Of a stretch of DNA of 15,396 nucleotides, positions 6,729-13,226 are shown in pieces. The notes under the pieces were generated by a model. That model made no database searches, was not told the DNA's origin, and saw only the letters and a list, made by a program, of their open reading frames with translations. The DNA is from JBDLID01 sp039715055 (lineage in GTDB: Bacteria > Desulfobacterota > Desulfobulbia > Desulfobulbales > Desulfocapsaceae): contig JBDLID010000073.1 of the NCBI GenBank assembly GCA_039715055.1, positions 1 through 15,396 on the forward strand, written 5' to 3'. A program made the position numbers and the translations under genes. The first letter of the stretch is position 1. Each line of letters begins with the position of its first letter.

Positions 6729-7931
6729 CTAAACTTTGGCTGCTTTAGCCAGAGCGTCACACATCTCAGCCAGCCGCTCTTCTCCCATCTTGATGGGTAC
6801 CGGGTAGACCAGAGTTCTCGACATTAGTTCAGCCGAGACAGGAAGCTGGTCACTATCATAGATCACCCGACGACGCCCTCCGGGCTCATTAAAGGGCCAA
6901 CCGCTTCGTGCAACTGTGGAGCCTTCCAGCAGGTGTTCCCATTTCGGGTAGAAATGCCAGGTGTTGTCGCCAAAGTTGATGGCGCCACTGTTGTTTTCAG
7001 CCAGAACCGAATTCACCCGTTTGCAGTGCTCGCCGTCCTGGAGAAAAAATGCAAAAAAAGTTGCCGAGTCGCCCGCCTCATCAACCAGGGTTCTGAACCC
7101 CACCCCTGGAATTGCTGAGGCTGCCTCTTTCAAGGCTGCCTTGGTCTTTTTCTGGGCCTGAACCATGGAGTCGAGCTTGGCCAGCTGGGCCAGTCCCATG
7201 GCCCCCTGCAGCTCCATCATCCGGTAGTTAAAACCGATAAAATTTCGTCCCTCACCACCGCGGGCACCGGGATTTTCAACGTGATCGTGACCGTGATCCT
7301 GATACTCGGACATCACCCGCCACAACTCCTCGTCATCGGTGATGATCATGCCGCCTTCACCGGTGGTCATGGTCTTGACCGAGTCAAAGGAGAAGGTACC
7401 GCAGCGTCCGAAGGTTCCGAGGTGGCGGCCGTCGATTCGTGCGCCTGCCGCCTGAGCGGTATCTTCCAGGACCGGAATATTATGACTGTCGGCGATCTCG
7501 ATAATCTCACGGACTCTGGCCTGGGCGCCCAGCATATGCACCGGGATGATGCATGCGGTCTTGTCGGTGATCTTCTTCTTGAGATCCTCGGGATCCATGT
7601 TCAGGGTCTCGTCCACCTCGGTGAAAACGGGAATCGCCCCCACATCAAAAATGGCCTCCCAGGTGGCGACAAAGGTAAAACCCTGGGTGATCACCTCGTC
7701 TCCCGGGCCAACGCCAAGAGCGGCGAGCGCCACCTTGAGAGCTGCCGTGCCCGAGGTCACCGCCTGTCCGTATCCTGAGCCGCAATAAGCGGCAAAGGCT
7801 TTTTCAAACTCGGCGACCTTGTAGATCCCCTTACGCTGGGGACCAAACTCGTACCGGAAAAGAACGCCGGTATCCAGGACATCGAGAATCTGTTTCTTTT
7901 CCTCTTCCCCAAAAATTTCAAAACCGGGCAT
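6729..7931 (-). CDS. DegT/DnrJ/EryC1/StrS-family PLP sugar aminotransferase
   Basis: A 400-residue PLP-dependent enzyme of the DegT/DnrJ/EryC1/StrS family, which transfers amino groups to keto-sugars for surface polysaccharides, LPS or secondary metabolites. Key parts are VTSGTAALKVAL (58-69, phosphate/PLP contact), TFVATWEA (86-93), the D157-containing VLEDTAQAAGA (154-164), the Schiff-base lysine K186 in SFDSVKTMTTGEGGM (181-195) and FNYRMMELQGAMG (234-246). The presence of K186 argues against the ColD-type dehydratase variant, which has His there. The N-terminal MPGFEIFGEEEK resembles a subgroup that, from memory, includes the 8-amino-KDO enzyme KdnA, but I cannot confirm this and no KdnB-like partner is present. 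GGAGG lies 9 nt before the ATG. The gene stands alone, with no glycosyltransferase or nucleotide-sugar genes around it, so the substrate is unknown. Confidence 0.9.
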   Translation of the reverse strand: MPGFEIFGEEEKKQILDVLDTGVLFRYEFGPQRKGIYKVAEFEKAFAAYCGSGYGQAVTSGTAALKVALAALGVGPGDEVITQGFTFVATWEAIFDVGAIPVFTEVDETLNMDPEDLKKKITDKTACIIPVHMLGAQARVREIIEIADSHNIPVLEDTAQAAGARIDGRHLGTFGRCGTFSFDSVKTMTTGEGGMIITDDEELWRVMSEYQDHGHDHVENPGARGGEGRNFIGFNYRMMELQGAMGLAQLAKLDSMVQAQKKTKAALKEAASAIPGVGFRTLVDEAGDSATFFAFFLQDGEHCKRVNSVLAENNSGAINFGDNTWHFYPKWEHLLEGSTVARSGWPFNEPGGRRRVIYDSDQLPVSAELMSRTLVYPVPIKMGEERLAEMCDALAKAAKV

Positions 7932-7969
7932 GGGTCTGAACCTCCCTGTTAAAGTAATTTAAAATCGGA

Positions 7970-8121
7970 GTAACTATTCAGCTGCACTCCATCTTGTCCC
8001 ATTTAAGGCTTCTCGCATAGCACAAGTATGCTTCAAAGCCTAAAATGAACCAATCTGAAGCACATCTGAACAGTTACAGTTCACTGTAAAGGGCACTACT
8101 CCTTCCTCGCCGAATAGTTAC
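7970..8121. repeat. composite palindromic repeat (MITE/REP-like), two overlapping hairpins
   Basis: GTAACTATTCAG (7970-7981) is inverted at CTGAACAGTTAC (8066-8077) with 11 of 12 matches. This 108-bp hairpin carries an inner stem, CATTTAAGGCTT (8000-8011) against AAGCCTAAAATG (8036-8047), 11 of 12, capped by GCATA/TATGC. The second unit, 8073-8121, ends in GAATAGTTAC, the exact inverse of 7970-7979. It aligns gaplessly to the reverse complement of 10280-10328 (34 of 49). It lies between panD and the aminotransferase gene and does not resemble a simple terminator, because it lacks a T-run. Confidence 0.7.
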
Positions 8122-8185
8122 AAATCGGAAATTTAAAAATGGTGGTGGAATTAGTGCTGCCTAGCTTTCCAAGGGATGTTGAACC

Positions 8186-8548
8186 CTACTTGTCAAGCAT
8201 CTGTTTAATTGTATTTCCCTCTTCAAGGAGGGCAATTTTAGGATGGTAGCCATCCAGCTCATCATCGGGGTAAAAACCAAAAGTGACGATTATAATGAGG
8301 TCGCCGACCATGCCTTTCCGGGCGGCAGCACCGTTGAGGCCGATGACTCCGGAACCCCTTTCCCCCTCAATGGCGTAAGTGTCGAAACGCTCACCGTTAT
8401 TGATATTGTAGACCTTGACTCTTTCAAAGGGCACGATCCCGACCGCATCGAGGAGGTCGCTGTCAATGGTCAGGCTACCCTCATAGTTGAGATCGGCCTC
8501 TGTGATGGTCGCCCTGTGCAGTTTTGCCCTGAGCATCTGTCTCAACAT
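8186..8548 (-). CDS. panD: aspartate 1-decarboxylase (pyruvoyl proenzyme)
   Basis: A 120-residue proenzyme that decarboxylates L-aspartate to beta-alanine for pantothenate. The self-cleavage site is G24-S25 in NYEGSLTID, where Ser25 becomes the pyruvoyl cofactor of the alpha chain. Other family residues are visible: the MLRAKLHRATIT start with K9, Y22, R54 and Y58 in NGERFDTYAI, and N72 in IGLNGAAARKGM. Length and start agree with the family (about 117-130 aa). A GGAGAGAG precedes the ATG. It lies 65 nt downstream of panC on the same strand with no terminator between them, so the two are probably co-transcribed. panB is not in the window. Residue roles are established for the family; the assignment is from the motif pattern. 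Confidence 0.96.
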   Translation of the reverse strand: MLRQMLRAKLHRATITEADLNYEGSLTIDSDLLDAVGIVPFERVKVYNINNGERFDTYAIEGERGSGVIGLNGAAARKGMVGDLIIIVTFGFYPDDELDGYHPKIALLEEGNTIKQMLDK

Positions 8549-8613
8549 TGTATCTCTCTCCAGACTCTTTTTTTTAAGGTACCCTTTAAATTGACGAGGT
8601 ATAAAATACGGCC

Positions 8614-9465
8614 TTAGACAAGCGATCCGTTATCGATCAGACGGACCCTGTCAGCCACCTTCACTGCCAGGATAAGACGGCTGTTCTTATCGGCGGTCTT
8701 CACATCGACCAGACTGTCGCAGTCAACAATACGGACATAGTCAACCCTGCAGCCCGGGGTGGTCTCAATCTGTTTCTCAATTTCACCGACAAGCTCAGCC
8801 GCATCGATTGAGCCTCCGGCTGCAGCGACTCTTTTACGCCCGTGATCAATCCCCCGCATAAGACTCAGGGAGGCGTCCTGGTCTTCATCCCGCAGATGGA
8901 CATTTCTTGAGCTCATAGCCAGGCCACTCTCTTCACGAACAATCGGGCAGCCGATGACCTCCACATCCATATCGAGATCGATGACCATCCGACGGATTAT
9001 TGCCAGCTGCTGGTAATCCTTTTCACCAAAAAATGCCTTGTCCGGTTCGACCTGATTAAACAGCTTGCAGACAACGGTACACACCCCGTCAAAATGGCCG
9101 GGCCTTGATCCGCCGCAGAGTCCCATGGACAAGTCCCTGACACGGACCATGGACTGAAATCCGGCAGGGTACATCTCGTCAACCGTCGGCGAATAGAGCA
9201 CATCCACACCAACCGTTTTTGCCATCTCACTGTCACGCTCCAGGTCTCTTGGGTAGCTGTCGAGGTCTTCTCCCTCTCCAAACTGGATGGGGTTGACAAA
9301 AAGACTGACAACCACCCTGTCGGCCTGGTGGCCGGCTGTCCGCATGAGTGAAAGGTGCCCCTCATGGAACCAGCCCATGGTGGGAACAAGTGCAACAGTC
9401 AGTCCCTCATCATGCCAGGCCCGAACCTGCTGCCTGACCTGAGAAACAGTAGTGACCAGTTTCAC
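8614..9465 (-). CDS. panC: pantothenate synthetase
   Basis: A 283-residue cytoplasmic ligase that joins pantoate and beta-alanine with ATP via a pantoyl-adenylate. Motifs are PTMGWFHEGHLSLM (28-41, the HxGH nucleotide site; the usual Ala/Tyr-Leu before His is Trp-Phe here), VVSLFVNPIQF (52-62), GSRPGHFDGVCTVV (119-132), FGEKDYQQL (147-155) and the KMSKS-like loop AMSSRN (about 184-189, with Leu-Ala in place of the common Lys before Met). Length is normal. The ATG overlaps the stop of the TPR gene by 4 nt (ATGA), so translation is coupled to that gene. The immediate product precursor, beta-alanine, comes from PanD encoded just downstream, so this is a near-complete beta-alanine branch of CoA synthesis. 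Confidence 0.96.
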   Translation of the reverse strand: MKLVTTVSQVRQQVRAWHDEGLTVALVPTMGWFHEGHLSLMRTAGHQADRVVVSLFVNPIQFGEGEDLDSYPRDLERDSEMAKTVGVDVLYSPTVDEMYPAGFQSMVRVRDLSMGLCGGSRPGHFDGVCTVVCKLFNQVEPDKAFFGEKDYQQLAIIRRMVIDLDMDVEVIGCPIVREESGLAMSSRNVHLRDEDQDASLSLMRGIDHGRKRVAAAGGSIDAAELVGEIEKQIETTPGCRVDYVRIVDCDSLVDVKTADKNSRLILAVKVADRVRLIDNGSLV

Positions 9466-10157
9466 ATTGATGCCTTGAGGCGGCCAATTTTTTCTTCCAC
9501 GACAATTTTTTCCCGGCTGTTCTGCTCATTACCGGTAAAAGAGGAGAGATACTGTTCATAAACTGCCAATGCCTTTTCCTTGTCACCTTGGGCCTTATGG
9601 ATCCGGGCCTGGCCGTCATAGGCCATTCCCGCATAGCCTGACACATTCTGGAGAAGCACATATTCACTCAAGGCCTGCTCTGAATTACCACCAGCCTCTT
9701 CAGCGCCGGCAATAGCATAACTGAGCAGGTTGTAGAGGGGATCTGAATCGGAAATTTTGTCACGCACCTGGCGATAACCGGCAACCGCCTCGGGATATTT
9801 CTTCACGTCCCGCAGTCCATGGGCCAGCTCAACCTGTGCCCAGATTGCACCGGGTGTTCCTGAGAAATCTGCACCGACCGCCTGCAGCAGTTTTGCCTTC
9901 TCATCTCCTTCGGCCTGGAGGGCAACAGCCAGGTTAGCCGCCGCCTTTTCCACCCTGCTCTGCCGATATGATCCGTACAGAGTGGTTACAACCACCACCG
10001 CCGCAATGACGATTGCGACAATCTTGATGGTCTTTTCATTATCTCTTAAAAAACGGACAAAAGTTGGCGGCAGGTTGAGATGATCCAGAATTCCACTGGG
10101 TTCAACAAGGGCGTTTTCTTCAATACCGTTTTTATCAAATGCACTTTGGGTGGTCAT
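9462..10157 (-). CDS. membrane-anchored TPR protein, YfgM-like
   Basis: A 231-residue protein with a cytoplasmic tail of about 42 residues, one transmembrane helix (about 43-62, IKIVAIVIAAVVVVTTLYGS) and a C-terminal region of helical TPR-like repeats (about 70-210; for example YPEAVAGYRQVRDK, SEQALSEYVLLQ and KEKALAVYEQYL). This matches the layout of YfgM-type proteins, single-pass ancillary factors whose TPR domain faces the periplasm, and of related tetratricopeptide-like domain proteins. No catalytic motif is present. A GGAG lies 11 nt before the ATG, a long spacing. The stop overlaps panC by 4 nt, so it is co-translated with pantothenate synthetase, although nothing in the protein links it to that pathway. 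A 38-codon ORF ends inside its start codon (see 10154-10270). Confidence 0.82.
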   Translation of the reverse strand: MTTQSAFDKNGIEENALVEPSGILDHLNLPPTFVRFLRDNEKTIKIVAIVIAAVVVVTTLYGSYRQSRVEKAAANLAVALQAEGDEKAKLLQAVGADFSGTPGAIWAQVELAHGLRDVKKYPEAVAGYRQVRDKISDSDPLYNLLSYAIAGAEEAGGNSEQALSEYVLLQNVSGYAGMAYDGQARIHKAQGDKEKALAVYEQYLSSFTGNEQNSREKIVVEEKIGRLKASM

Positions 10158-10270
10158 ATTTCAACAAACTCCGGGTTAATCTTGTGAACAGTCAAAAAAG
10201 AGTCCTCTGCCTGCTGGGCAGCTTTGTCTTTCGAGGTTTCTGGTTTTGGTGTACAGTGTAATCGTTTCAT
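10154..10270 (-). CDS. possible 38-aa small protein upstream of the TPR gene
   Basis: A short reading frame, MKRLHCTPKPETSKDKAAQQ followed by a C-terminus HKINPEFVEI, stops in TGA that overlaps the TPR gene start (ATATGACC). The composition is charged and hydrophilic and looks protein-like, and the overlap fits coupling, which could compensate for the distant Shine-Dalgarno of the TPR gene. Against it: no Shine-Dalgarno before its ATG, no recognised family, and the open frame extends upstream through the palindromic repeat. It could be a leader peptide, a small protein or chance. Confidence 0.35.
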   Translation of the reverse strand: MKRLHCTPKPETSKDKAAQQAEDSFLTVHKINPEFVEI

Positions 10271-10279
10271 TAAGTTTAC

Positions 10280-10328
10280 GTAACTACTCAGCAAGGGAAA
10301 CAAACTGCCCTTTATGCTGAACAGTTAC
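10280..10328. repeat. 49-bp palindromic repeat, second location
   Basis: CGTAACTACTCAGCA (10279-10293) is inverted at TGCTGAACAGTTACG (10315-10329) with 13 of 15 matches. Just inside, AAGGG (10293-10297) pairs with CCCTT (10308-10312). The unit aligns without gaps to the reverse complement of 8073-8121 (34 of 49, with conserved ends and a shared TAAAGGGCA block). It lies between the divergent TPR and xseA genes, upstream of both. Confidence 0.75.
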
Positions 10329-10370
10329 GAATTTACTAGATAAAACTCGAGTCCAGTTTACACGATCGGA

Positions 10371-10448
10371 ATGGTCATGTCCATTGTCAAAAAGGCCCGC
10401 CTTTCTTTTTCCGTTACCCTGCCAGAGTGGTTTTCAGCCCATCTATAA
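10371..10448 (+). CDS. possible 25-codon upstream ORF coupled to xseA
   Basis: An ATG-initiated frame of 25 codons (C-terminus SVTLPEWFSAHL) ends in TAA that shares its last base with the xseA ATG (TAATG). xseA has no Shine-Dalgarno, so re-initiation from this frame would explain how it is translated. The ORF has only a weak CGGA before its own ATG and no recognised family. Alternatively it is the tail of a degraded gene or chance. Confidence 0.3.
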   Translation: MVMSIVKKARLSFSVTLPEWFSAHL

Positions 10449-11851
10449 TGGACCCTCTCAACAACCGGCAAACAGTACTGACCGTCTCCCAGCTGACCCG
10501 CTCTCTCAAGTCGCTGCTGGAAAACCGGTTCAACTTTGTCCGTATCGCCGGCGAGATCTCTAATCTCAAGCGCCCCTTTTCCGGCCACAGCTACTTTGTC
10601 CTCAAGGATAACCAGGCCCAGCTGCGCTCGGTTTTATTCAAAGGCCAGCTCCGCTACCTGGAGCGCGACATCAAAGATGGTCAGAAGGTGATCTGCCACG
10701 GCAGGATCACTGTCTATGAGCCCCGCGGCGATTACCAGCTCATTGTCGACACCGTCACCTTTGAAGGTACCGGTGAACTGCAGCAGCGTTTTGAGGAGTT
10801 GAAAAACAGGCTGAAGGCTGACGGCTTGTTTGACACCGACAAAAAAAAGCAGCTCCCTCCCTTTGCTCGTCGGATCGCCGTCATCACTTCTCCCACCGGC
10901 GCAGCCATCCATGACTTTCTCAAGATCCACCGCAGCCGCGGCTCCACCACCGATATTGAGATCCATCCGGTAAGAGTCCAGGGCAGCGGAGCCGAACAGG
11001 AAATCGCCGAGGCCATCAGACAGGTCAACCGGCGGGGCAAGGCGGATATCATCGTACTTTGCCGCGGCGGCGGCTCTCTCGAAGATCTCTGGGCCTTCAA
11101 CGAAGAGGTGACCGCACGCGCCATCGCTGACTCCAGGCTGCCCATAGTGTCTGCAATCGGCCATGAAATCGACTTTACGATTGCTGACTTCTGTTCGGAT
11201 CTCAGGGCAGCAACGCCGACCGACGCCGCAGAGATCCTTCTGGCGGACAGTTTTGAGCTCCGCCGGAAAGTTTTGCGACTGGAAAAAAGCCTGTCCCGAT
11301 CCATGCTCAATCAACTGGACCATGCCGGCTACAGGCTGCAGCAATCCAGGCGTATGCTCGGCGACATGGCAGGGACGATCACCCACTACTCTCTGCGGGT
11401 GGACCACCTGGCCGCAAGACTCGGCCGCAGTCTCAGTCACCGGCTGCAGTCAGCAGAACAGCGCTGCCGTCACCTGAAGGACAAGCTGTACCTTCACTCA
11501 CCACGTCAGCAGATCATCATGCGGCAGCAGCGACTCGATCACTGTTCAGCCATTCTCCGCCAGGAAATCCGCTCGCTTCTGGAACGCAAAACCGACCGGC
11601 TGGCAGCAGCCGGCAGCCTGCTTGATGCGGTCAGCCCGCTGGCAACACTTGGCCGCGGCTACTCCATCACCCGCAAGCCCTCGTCTAAAACCAAAACCGG
11701 TGGTGTGATCACCGACTCAACCCAGGTCCGCCCAGGTGATCGCGTGGAAGTCCTCCTGCGCAGGGGCAGCATCGACTGTCGTATAGAAAAATGCTGTTAC
11801 GAAAACAACTCAAACGACAAGCAATCGTTGAACAATGAGGAGAGCAGCTGA
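10448..11851 (+). CDS. xseA: exodeoxyribonuclease VII large subunit
   Basis: A 467-residue large, catalytic subunit of exonuclease VII, which degrades single-stranded DNA to oligonucleotides in mismatch repair and DNA clean-up. The N-terminal OB fold (about 10-100) includes VSQLTRSLKSLLE and GEISNLKRPFSGHSYFVLKD. The nuclease domain shows RIAVITSPTGAAIHDFL (about 141-157), DIIVLCRGGGSLEDLWAFNE (about 199-218), VSAIGHEIDFTIADF (about 232-246) and ATPTDAAE (about 252-259). A long basic helical region follows, and the C-terminal LGRGYSIT motif is present. I chose the ATG at 10448, which matches the usual family start. A GTG at 10427 would add seven residues. Neither start has a Shine-Dalgarno; 10448 overlaps a short upstream ORF (TAATG). 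xseB, usually next door, does not follow here. The tail after RRGSIDCRIEKC is polar and probably disordered. Confidence 0.95.
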   Translation: MDPLNNRQTVLTVSQLTRSLKSLLENRFNFVRIAGEISNLKRPFSGHSYFVLKDNQAQLRSVLFKGQLRYLERDIKDGQKVICHGRITVYEPRGDYQLIVDTVTFEGTGELQQRFEELKNRLKADGLFDTDKKKQLPPFARRIAVITSPTGAAIHDFLKIHRSRGSTTDIEIHPVRVQGSGAEQEIAEAIRQVNRRGKADIIVLCRGGGSLEDLWAFNEEVTARAIADSRLPIVSAIGHEIDFTIADFCSDLRAATPTDAAEILLADSFELRRKVLRLEKSLSRSMLNQLDHAGYRLQQSRRMLGDMAGTITHYSLRVDHLAARLGRSLSHRLQSAEQRCRHLKDKLYLHSPRQQIIMRQQRLDHCSAILRQEIRSLLERKTDRLAAAGSLLDAVSPLATLGRGYSITRKPSSKTKTGGVITDSTQVRPGDRVEVLLRRGSIDCRIEKCCYENNSNDKQSLNNEESS

Positions 11852-11863
11852 CTGCATGTCCCA

Positions 11864-11891
11864 TTGACATCTGGCCACCACTTTACATAAT
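11864..11891 (+). promoter_or_regulatory. strong sigma70-type promoter upstream of the response regulator
   Basis: TTGACA (11864-11869, perfect) and CATAAT (11886-11891, one mismatch) are 16 nt apart, the best promoter match in the window. A start near 11898 gives a leader of about 160-170 nt before the regulator. It lies 13 nt after the xseA stop, so the regulator has its own transcription unit. Confidence 0.7.
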
Positions 11892-12065
11892 TTCTCTCTT
11901 GGAATTTCTCTTCATTCCTGCACGCAATTAAGAGCTTTCAACATTACAATGATGAAATATCCGGACTAAAGCTTTACTCTGCCAACACCGAAAAAGAACG
12001 GACAGGAAATGCGTCTCACGGGATTTCCCCGGAGAAGACATGTCCCGAGCTCTGACGTGAAAAAA

Positions 12066-12719
12066 ATGGTCATGGAGATGATAACAATCGTCGTTGTTGA
12101 TGATCACCAGATGATTCGTTACGGGGTCAGAAAAATTTTCGACAAGGTCGAGAACATCGAGGTTCTGGGAGCGGCCCAGGACTCCGACAGTGCCATTGCT
12201 CTGGTGCATGAAACGCATCCCTCTGTGGTGGTGGTCGATATCACTCTGGCGGGAATCAGCGGTATTGACCTGATCAGCTATCTCAAGGCGGAATCGCCAG
12301 CCAGCAAAATGGTCATGTACACCATGCACGCAACCGCCGATTATGTCTTTCGAGCTGTCGATGCCGGGGCAAAAGGCTATGTCCTGAAGACCGACAGCCC
12401 GGAAATTCTTCAGAAAGCCATCACCAATGCCCACAGAGACCGCCTCTTTCTGAGCCCTTCACTTCCCCCTGAGATTGAAATCAGGTTGCTCACCAGCGGC
12501 GGCAGCGCTGGAAAGCTCTCCCTCAACCTCACCAGAAGAGAGGCCGAAATTGCCAACCTCCTGGCCCAGGGGTTCAACCCGGACCGGATCGGCAAGATGC
12601 TTTATATCAGCCCGAGGACGGTTCGCGTCCATCGCACCAACATCATGCATAAATTCAACTGCACCAATGTGAGCAAACTGCTGTTGATTCTTCGGGAACA
12701 CTTTCCCCAGGAGGGGTAG
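12066..12719 (+). CDS. NarL/FixJ-type response regulator, orphan
   Basis: A two-domain response regulator of 217 residues from this start. The receiver domain (about 6-120) has the acidic pair D12/D13, phospho-acceptor D58 in VVVVDITLAGISG, T86 in MYTMH and K108 in GYVLKTDSPE, the full set for phosphorylation. A C-terminal LuxR/GerE helix-turn-helix (about 150-210) contains LTRREAEIANLLAQG and ISPRTVRVHRTNIMHKF, so it is a DNA-binding transcription factor. The start is uncertain: ATGs at 12009, 12066, 12072 and 12078 and a GTG at 12057 are in frame. The receiver fold would begin normally from 12066-12078, but none of these has a good ribosome site. A six-codon ORF with GGAG (12040-12060) ends overlapping the GTG. 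No histidine kinase is adjacent, so partner and regulon are unknown. Confidence 0.92.
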   Translation: MVMEMITIVVVDDHQMIRYGVRKIFDKVENIEVLGAAQDSDSAIALVHETHPSVVVVDITLAGISGIDLISYLKAESPASKMVMYTMHATADYVFRAVDAGAKGYVLKTDSPEILQKAITNAHRDRLFLSPSLPPEIEIRLLTSGGSAGKLSLNLTRREAEIANLLAQGFNPDRIGKMLYISPRTVRVHRTNIMHKFNCTNVSKLLLILREHFPQEG

Positions 12720-12735
12720 TGGTGGAAGGAGAAAC

Positions 12736-13212
12736 CTAGTTAGTGGAGAGACGTTCGTCCACTTCTCTGTCCAGACGATGGAGAAGTGTTGTGAGATGTA
12801 TTTTTTCTTTTTTAACAGCCTGCTTGAGCTGCTTACCCCAGCCTTTCAGCATCTCTGTATCAATCTTGCGGATGTCGTTGTCCTTTGCCCACTCGGCACC
12901 TATCTTGACTCCGAGATGCTGCATAAAGGCAAGCGCCCGGGTCTGCTCTTCATCGGAGTACTTTTCCAGTACCCGCAGGGTAATTTTTTTCCAGCCGTCA
13001 AAGAAGACCACGCCTTTATAAAACTTTTCATACCAGTCACGCTCCTCCTGACCCATGGCTGCAAGAGTTGCCTGATTGACCTCAGCCATGGACTCGTCAA
13101 CCAATGGTATTGTTGCCGCGCCATCAACCACTGTCTCTTCCCCCTGAACCACTCCAGAAGAGAGAAATACAATGGCCAGGAAACTAAAAACAAAAAGAGT
13201 GCGCACAGTCAT
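12736..13212 (-). CDS. small exported protein of unknown function
   Basis: A 158-residue protein with a clear Sec signal peptide: a short basic start, a hydrophobic stretch (about 5-18), then SSGVVQG with likely cleavage before EE at about residue 24-25. The mature part (about 134 aa) is hydrophilic and mostly helical, with aromatic-rich ERDWYEKFYKGVVFFDGWKK followed by acidic and basic helices, including KIGAEWAKDNDIRKIDTEML. No enzyme motif, cysteine pair or haem motif is visible, and I do not assign a family. The ATG at 13212 (AGGA 8 nt upstream) is preferred to a GTG at 13215. It lies 14 nt downstream of cbiC, so it is probably co-transcribed with the cobalamin genes, and converges with the response regulator across a 16-nt gap. 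Confidence 0.82.
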   Translation of the reverse strand: MTVRTLFVFSFLAIVFLSSGVVQGEETVVDGAATIPLVDESMAEVNQATLAAMGQEERDWYEKFYKGVVFFDGWKKITLRVLEKYSDEEQTRALAFMQHLGVKIGAEWAKDNDIRKIDTEMLKGWGKQLKQAVKKEKIHLTTLLHRLDREVDERLSTN

Positions 13213-13226
13213 CACAACGATCCTTT

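Noticed and set aside
10634..11440. A 268-codon minus-strand frame inside xseA
   Set aside because: It is antisense to the conserved nuclease domain and has low-complexity, non-domain-like sequence.
12705..12716. CCCC-AGGA-GGGG hairpin at the end of the response regulator gene
   Set aside because: Four base pairs within the coding end, without a T-run; not a credible terminator.
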